A stretch of DNA of 64,000 bases from Fagopyrum homotropicum (lineage: Eukaryota; Streptophyta; Magnoliopsida; Caryophyllales; Polygonaceae), in assembly GCA_033239125.1 (NCBI GenBank), contig BSWB01000001.1, positions 28,795,501 through 28,859,500 on the forward strand, in the 5' to 3' direction. The position numbers were made by a program, and so were the translations under genes. The number at the start of each line of letters is the position of its first letter. Positions within the stretch are counted from its first letter, which is position 1. The notes beneath the pieces are model-generated. The model was not told the DNA's origin and did not search any database. It was given only the letters and a program-made list of their open reading frames with translations. Positions 58,551-64,000 of the stretch are shown here, piece by piece.

Positions 58551-59553
58551 TAAATAAGGGAGTATGAGATAGAATAAGGATAAATATATTGTAGAAGGGG
58601 GGTTGAATAGAGTATGAAAACTTTTCACAATCATAGTGCCAATGCTTTGAAATGAATCTCAAGTTCTTGATGTCAACCTTTGAAACTAGTGACGTTAAAT
58701 TTATCTCAAGGCCTTGAAGCGAATCTCAAGGTTTTGACTTCAACCTGTAAAAACTGTTAGTCACAATTTCATATAAACAATAAAAGATCAACACGCGATA
58801 TGTTTACGAAGTTCGTCTCTAGATAGCCTACGTCTCGCCTAGGGTTTATGACCTTAGGATTTAACTATCTATTATACCACTTCTTTTGAGTCCTAGATAC
58901 AACCTAGAAGAGCTTCTCTTCTTCTCACACTTGTAGCTTCACCGCTACTATCTAGTCAACTTAGATCTAGCGAGCAATATCCTAGGTACTTTGTAGAGTA
59001 ACAATGAGTATAACACTGTCAAGATATGCCTATATCGTTCTGTGTTTATCTCGCTATCTCAATAGAAAATGAAACATATCACAATGAGAACAAGATAAAC
59101 TTTGTAGTTGAAGAAAGCTGAAATCGATCTTTGTAAGTGCTTCCTTTCTTCACTGCTACTTGATTCTTTTATAAGATCTTTTGGGAAGTCTTCGACCATT
59201 GGACTTTTTGAATCTCCACAAAATCTTCAACAAATCTCAGCTGGTTGAAGTCCGATCTTTGCTTACAAAATCTTCAACAACTTCGCATGCAATCTTCTAG
59301 TAAATCTCAATTGTTGAAGATCTCTTAGCCGTTGAAAATATTCACGCAAATCTTCATGTTATCTTCTCACGGTTTTGAAGATCTTCTTCTCTCTTGTCTC
59401 CGTTTGAAGATCTTGTTCTATTTAACCTGCGCAAAACTTGTAACAAACATAACAAGAATATCTACATATATAATAAAAAAATATTTGTTAGTCGTAACTA
59501 CTTTTTGTATTGTCTTCCATCATTCCTGCAAAAACATTCTAAAACATTATTTA
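58551..59553 (-). repeat. F 5' LTR (outer edge tentative)
   Basis: The inner edge is fixed by the PBS. In the sense direction a TATA box (CTTATAAAAG, complement at 59166-59175) lies about 600 bp from the inner edge. I place the outer edge at TTTATCA (59553), giving TGATAAATAA at the LTR start against TTATTTA at its end, but there is no second LTR or TSD in the window to confirm it. Confidence 0.5.
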
Positions 59554-61760
59554 TCAAGGTGGAGTTATCAGAGTTGATGTAGAAACTCGACATAACCACC
59601 CTAGGGTATGAAATACACTTAGAATGTATTTCTTCTCTTCAAACTCGAGTTTTTTCAATGACTTAGTAGTTGTCTTCTTGTCTCGAGTGACTTGTCTTTA
59701 TCTCTTAAGTTTTCTTGTCTTCTTCTCTAGTGTGAGCTAGCCAACTCAAAGTAAGTTGATCTTTACTAGCACTCATGTCTTCTTCTCTTGTGTGAGGTGT
59801 CTTCTTCTCTCGATTGTTTTTGTCTTCCTTGTTCGAGTGTTGGGCTCACACCATAGACGTTGACACTTTCCACTTTGTGGCTTGTCACTCGGAGTTTTTT
59901 TCTGTCTTCTTAGTCCGAGTGATTGGCAACTTGAGGGTTGTTTGGTCATTTTTGGATATATTTATTGAGGATTCAACTTTTGGAGTAAACTACAAAGTGT
60001 ATCCATTCGAAATACCTTTCCAACAAGTATTTGTAGGTCTTGTAACTCATTCTGAGGTCTTCTATAACTTTGTTTTATTGAAATTGTGCAAAAGTATCTT
60101 CTTTGCTTGAATTCTTGGCAAATCGAGGGTCCTCCTTAGCGTTTTCCTTAGCTTCATTGGCTTCGTTTTTGTATCATTGCTTGTATTTTCTTCTTCCTTT
60201 GCTCGTGAGGTGGATAATGCGTTGGTGTTTGATGCTTGAATGACTTGAGTGACTTAGATATTTTTATTTAAGCTCCATTTTTAGCTAAAATGCACAGAAA
60301 GACATAAAATAAGGGGAGTATACATTCTATGAGATTTTAAGCTCTAGCTAAGATATGAATGCCCAAACCAAGCAAAAGTAAAGTAAAAAAACAGAATAAC
60401 ACATCTAAAAATATAGCATGAAAACATGTTATCACTTAACTTCGAGGATTTCTAACTATAATAGATTTACTTTTTTTTTATACCTTTCTAAACATTTTTT
60501 TGCGAGAGCGTGGCTTGCTTTGGTTTTCTACTTGATTTCTGTATGGCTCATATGCCCGTTGTAATTATGAGAGTGTCTTCAAATAAGGTATTTGTTTGTC
60601 TATGATCAAGGTTATATTTGATAGTTACTTGCATATTCGTTGATCAACGTTCATAATATTCATATACATGATTCTATCGTAATTTTTTATAGTGGTGAAA
60701 CATGTTTTCTTAGATCATTTTCTTCCTTATTTCTACAATCATATTGCTTGCTTCTTTAATCCATTTGACAATACAAAACCTCTTCAAAAACATATATTTC
60801 TTCCCATTTCCCTCTTTTACCCTCTTTCACTTAGCATAATTGGTTGTTGGTTGCATCCAAATCAAACACAGTCCCCGTGAGTTCGGCACTCGATACAACT
60901 ACAACTAATCCGTCACACTTGTGGGTGGGTTTGTTTCATATCACATACATGTATTGTCATTATATGTGATGCGAGAGCATCTCAAGCACTACACATGGAC
61001 ACAAGAAGACATACATGATCTCCCATGGAAGTAAAAACACATCTAGGATTGACCATGGAAACATGAGCACGTCTAGAACCTCCTACCAAGAGGAGGAAGA
61101 TAGAGGTAAGGAAAGGAAAGCTGATGCAGCTATGGAATCCAAGACCTCGAAGGGAAAAGAGAAACGTTACCAAGAAGAAAAGATGGTTGAGATCTTTCCA
61201 AACTAGAAGGTCAAGAATGCATGAGAACATGATCAATCATGTTCTAAGGATACAAGAGAGGAGAAGAATCATGATACACACAAGGATCCATCTTCCAACA
61301 CAACCATACTTTGATGGAAGGAGACCCGGACCCACAGATACCATCTCGACCAGCCTCGGTTATACATGCAAGCACTTCCTCCATCTCTAGACATCCATAT
61401 GCACGTGAAAGGAAGCCATGTAATATTTATTTTGATCCACGTAGGCCATGCACACGTAAGGGGGAGCTACAAAGAGAGTCATGCAAGCCATACGAGTCAT
61501 ACCGTTATACCATGTAAGCCATGCCATATCTATATGGGATCGGATCATTTCTACTACGCCTATACAAGTTGTCCATGCTAGCTCACCACATAGGGCCCAC
61601 AATCACAAGACATACTATTTCCGGGCCCGTCCATCGGAATCCATGACCAATCTCTACAATGAGTATATCATCTATACAAGTTTTCCTAATCATCAACACC
61701 ATGATGAACCATGACCCGTGAAGGCTATTTCGTACCCCAATCTTGCATGCAGGAGGCAAC
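59554..61760. other. Unassigned AT-rich sequence
   Basis: I recognise no gene here. A perfect hairpin GAAATACA-CTTAGAA-TGTATTTC lies near 59609-59631. Degenerate repeats around TCTTCTTCTCT followed by GTGTGAG or CTCGAGTG lie at 59670-59930. From 60960 to 61720 the text is rich in CATG, CACG and ACC words. A frame at 59814-60110 encodes 98 residues without a family resemblance, and I do not claim it as a gene. Confidence 0.4.
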
Positions 61761-62698
61761 TGAGGGAGGATAAAATGGGCCTTCTATTTTATTATTTTAG
61801 CCCATAAAGACATATTTAATTATGAGTAAATTTTGCGGGCTTTTAAATTATATTTTCAGCCAAGTTATTTTTATTTATTTTGCAAATAATTTAAGTCTTC
61901 TAATTATGAGTAAATTTTTCGAGCTTTTAAATTATATTTTCAGCCAAGTTATTTTTATTTATTTTGCAAGTAATTTAAGTCTTCTAATAGGGAAGCTTAA
62001 AGATAGATTTGAAAATCATATCCTAAGAGATACTTGAGGACCAAGTCTTATAAAATCTAATCTTATTAGAAGATGAATCTTTTTTTTATTATTTTCTTAG
62101 ATTTATATTCTATCTTATTCTAAAAATGATACGAATCTACGGGCTAATTTAGGAGGACTATTAGGCCGACCCATAAGCCCACATGGCCAAAGTCTTACCC
62201 TACAAATAGGGAGGTCGTTGATTTTATTTTGTCATATTGAAATAAATACATTTTGGTTAAACACGTTGTACTAACTTTGCGGTGTCTACCGTCGCCTCCC
62301 GTGTAGAGAGCAACCTGAGTAAAAGACGTCTTGCTCGCAACTTGCTTGGAATTGTTTGAGTGTTTTCTACTTGCCACGGAAAAGCATGGTGCTTCAACTA
62401 GCCACAAGCAATCCTACGATGTGCTTTAGGGTTCTCACGAACGCCTATTGTTCTTTGGTTATAGTGGAAGAGTTCTACATGACTTTGTTGGTTGTGTATT
62501 TTGGCGATCCTCCCGATTGTGTCCTTTTGTGCTTCCAAGTCATCGCTTAGGATTCAACCTTGATCTATCCATTTATTGATCTATTCCACCATAGGATCAC
62601 CCTCTTTCCATATCGCTTTTTTGTATTTCTCGCATTTCTATTGAAACTTTTAGGCGTCGAAAGATCATGTCAACTACACGGGTGAATACCCCGTATCA
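61761..62698 (+). repeat. LTR of a Tat-like Ty3/gypsy element (single copy seen)
   Basis: Starts TGAGGGAGG and ends CCCCGTATCA. It contains a TATA-like CTACAAATAGGGAGG (about 62200), an AATAAATACA signal near 62241, and a GTTGTACTAACTTTGCGGTG-type downstream block that I associate with plant Tat-lineage LTRs. No TSD fits the two ends (GCAAC on the left, ATATG on the right), so it is either one LTR of a truncated element or has a wrongly placed end. Confidence 0.5.
61815..61986 (+). repeat. Tandem duplication of about 84 bp
   Basis: Two head-to-tail units, each containing TATGAGTAAATTTT, CTTTTAAATTATATTTTCAG and TTATTTATTTTGCAA. They differ at a few positions and lie inside the Tat-like LTR. 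Confidence 0.9.
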
Positions 62699-62840
62699 AT
62701 ATGACTCCTAAACTTGCATAAAATGATTAAGAAAATAAGTATTTTAATTAGTTTATAGTTGAAACCTAGAAGAGAAAATGAAGAGCACAAAGGAACGAGG
62801 GGTTTGAACACGGGCATGCAGGTAAAAATTTTATGGCGTG

Positions 62841-63595
62841 TGTTAGGAATTAGTGTTAAACCCGGTTCGAGTCAACCTTGTTAGTTGGGATTGTGCATCG
62901 TAAGTGTTAGGCCGGTTTGGTGAAGAGTTGGACAGGGTACTTGTGTTGAGTTGGTGATGGTTGAATGCAGATCAAGTTGGGCCCAGTTGATCAGGGTCCA
63001 ATAGAAGCTCCAGTCCATCTCATCTGGTTGAACAGTATACGTTATGTCTTGAGCTGTTGAACAACACATTAAGTGATGAAACGTTGCGTTGCTTAAGGGT
63101 CGCTTCTGGCACAGAATACTTAAGCTACCTACTTTCTCCAACCCTAAGCGCTCCGAAACACTTTAGCTTAGAATTTTAGATATGTTAGAGAGAAGAGAGA
63201 AAACAAGAGAGAATCTTGGAGAGAGAGAGATCCGAGCCGAGTGCTTCACACAAGAGTGTTCTTGAGTGTTCTCTGTTGTCTTGATCTTGCTATGCCTCAA
63301 AGCACAGATCGATTACCTTGATGGTTTTACAGACCTCTTGCCTATCCTTCATTTTCTTATCTTTTGCTTTGATCTGTTATGGTTTTCTAGTTGTTGTTTT
63401 TTCCTATCTTGTATCCGGTTCATACTATAAATCTGCCTAGTGGATTGGGCTGGCTCTCCACTCCTGAGATCCCGCAGAGTAGAGCTTAACTCGAACTGCG
63501 TCACCAAATCATTTTGTGTTCATATGAGTTTTTGATTGGTTGGATCACTCTAGATCCAATCTGCTTTTTATTGAATCTTCGATAGAGTTTTATCA
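62841..63595 (+). repeat. Element I: copia-type 5' LTR
   Basis: The right edge ATAGAGTTTTATCA is followed by AA and TTGGTATCAGACT, the usual copia arrangement of LTR end and tRNA-Met primer site. The left edge is put at TGTTAGG (62841) from the TG start. A TATA-like ACTATAAATCTG lies at 63423-63434 and a GA-rich tract at 63186-63232. Confidence 0.6.
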
Positions 63596-63597
63596 AA

Positions 63598-64000
63598 TTG
63601 GTATCAGACTTTGTTTTTCCGATATGGTGTTGTAGATCTTGTTTTCTTCACTATCGGTCTTTAACTCTTTAAAATTCTTCTCGATTTCGCTTGCTTCCGC
63701 TGTTCTCTATCGCTTTGATTTCTTTTCTAAAACCCCTTTTCAAAAACTCTTATTCTTGACCTTCTAGTTTTAAAAAAACGAGAAAAGAGGATAAAACCCT
63801 TCAAGCATCTTTGCTAAGGGATCCTAAACCGAGAATTATCAAAAGATCAAAAACTTGCAGTGTTTAAAGATCTTTTATTCTTCTACAAACCGACGAGCTC
63901 TTCGTACAAGACTCATCTTACACCAATCCCAATTACGACATCTGGATCGTGTCTACTTAGACACGGGACTATGTAGGAAAACACAGTGAGGATTAAGCCC
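63598..64000 (+). mobile_element. Element I: primer-binding site and leader, running off the window
   Basis: PBS TTGGTATCAGACT at 63598-63610, then a T-rich leader. No clear gag start is seen before the window ends. The gag-pol should lie to the right. Confidence 0.55.

Larger units (their letters stand above)
52201..59553 (-). mobile_element. Element F: copia retrotransposon interrupted by A and E, RT side off-window
   Basis: On the minus strand, from right to left: a 5' LTR (about 58551-59553), PBS (58536-58548), gag, zinc knuckles, protease region, pre-integrase domain and integrase, then an abrupt end at A's LTR edge. The RT should continue left of A outside the window. The gag frame is interrupted by E with a perfect TSD. 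The outer LTR edge is tentative. Confidence 0.75.

Noticed and set aside
59814..60110. A 98-codon frame with hydrophobic residues
   Set aside because: No family resemblance, no conserved start context, and it lies in repeat-rich DNA next to a retrotransposon LTR.
61015..61714. Several 60-90 codon frames
   Set aside because: Low-complexity CATG/ACC-rich sequence with frames in many phases and no resemblance; no splice or promoter context that I could support.
62761..62840. Possible RNA polymerase III B-box-like word (GGTTTGAACACGG)
   Set aside because: It does not match GGTTCGANNCC and no A-box or tRNA cloverleaf can be drawn around it.

Overview
The window is plant nuclear DNA built almost entirely of LTR retrotransposons inserted into one another. 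I found no host gene, tRNA, rRNA, CRISPR array or bacterial-type operon. The element types present are Ty1/copia, Athila-type Ty3 elements with PBS TGGCGCCGTTGCCGGGGA, and Tekay/Del-like chromoviruses with a tRNA-Met PBS. Together with the deep nesting they point to gene-poor, probably pericentromeric heterochromatin of a large angiosperm genome. I cannot name the species.

The nest can be read from target-site duplications (TSDs), and I use letters for the elements. Copia F (minus strand; gag, protease and integrase visible at 52201-58500) is split by copia A (minus strand, <1-52200); F's RT and 3' LTR should lie left of the window. Inside A's internal region sits Athila G (plus, 1420-25092, TSD ACCAT), whose 3' LTR is split by Athila H (minus, 12215-23563, TSD TCAGG). 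Inside A's 5' LTR sits chromovirus B (plus, 30010-51658, TSD CTAGA). B's 5' LTR is split by solo LTR C (minus, 30246-42980, TSD AGAGA), and C is split by chromovirus D (minus, 32768-42442, TSD ACACT). F's gag is separately split by E (54659-57786, TSD AAAAG), an LTR of C's family with a short internal stub. The deepest chain is F > A > B > C > D, five levels.

Region by region: 1-1414 is A's 3' LTR and 3' internal end; 1420-25092 is G with H inside; 25098-29285 is A's pol and gag; 29286-30009 is the first part of A's 5' LTR; 30010-51658 is B with C and D inside; 51664-52200 is the rest of A's 5' LTR; 52201-58550 is F with E inside; about 58551-59553 is F's 5' LTR; 59554-61760 is unassigned AT-rich DNA with repeats; 61761-62698 is a Tat-like LTR; and 62841-64000 is the start of another plus-strand copia (element I).

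All coding regions are broken. H is the least decayed: gag, protease, RT, RNase H and integrase are recognisable, with two stops and one frameshift. D has near-identical LTRs but at least four TAG stops and three frameshifts. G lacks RT and RNase H, and the surviving parts stay in one frame.

The most interesting signals are non-coding. (1) The LTRs of B, C, D and E share a predicted mini-exon of about 60 nt, with an acceptor before it, a consensus AG|GTAAGT donor after it, and a further acceptor 444-504 nt downstream. The donor lies in a small perfect hairpin. (2) G and H each carry their own scattered short palindrome (CACCTCG-AC-CGAGGTG in G, AAATCGGCCGATTT in H) at comparable places: LTRs, the protease-RT linker and the 3' untranslated tail. 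(3) A 16-mer, GAGACYTACCCGGTRA, recurs four times per LTR in both G and H.
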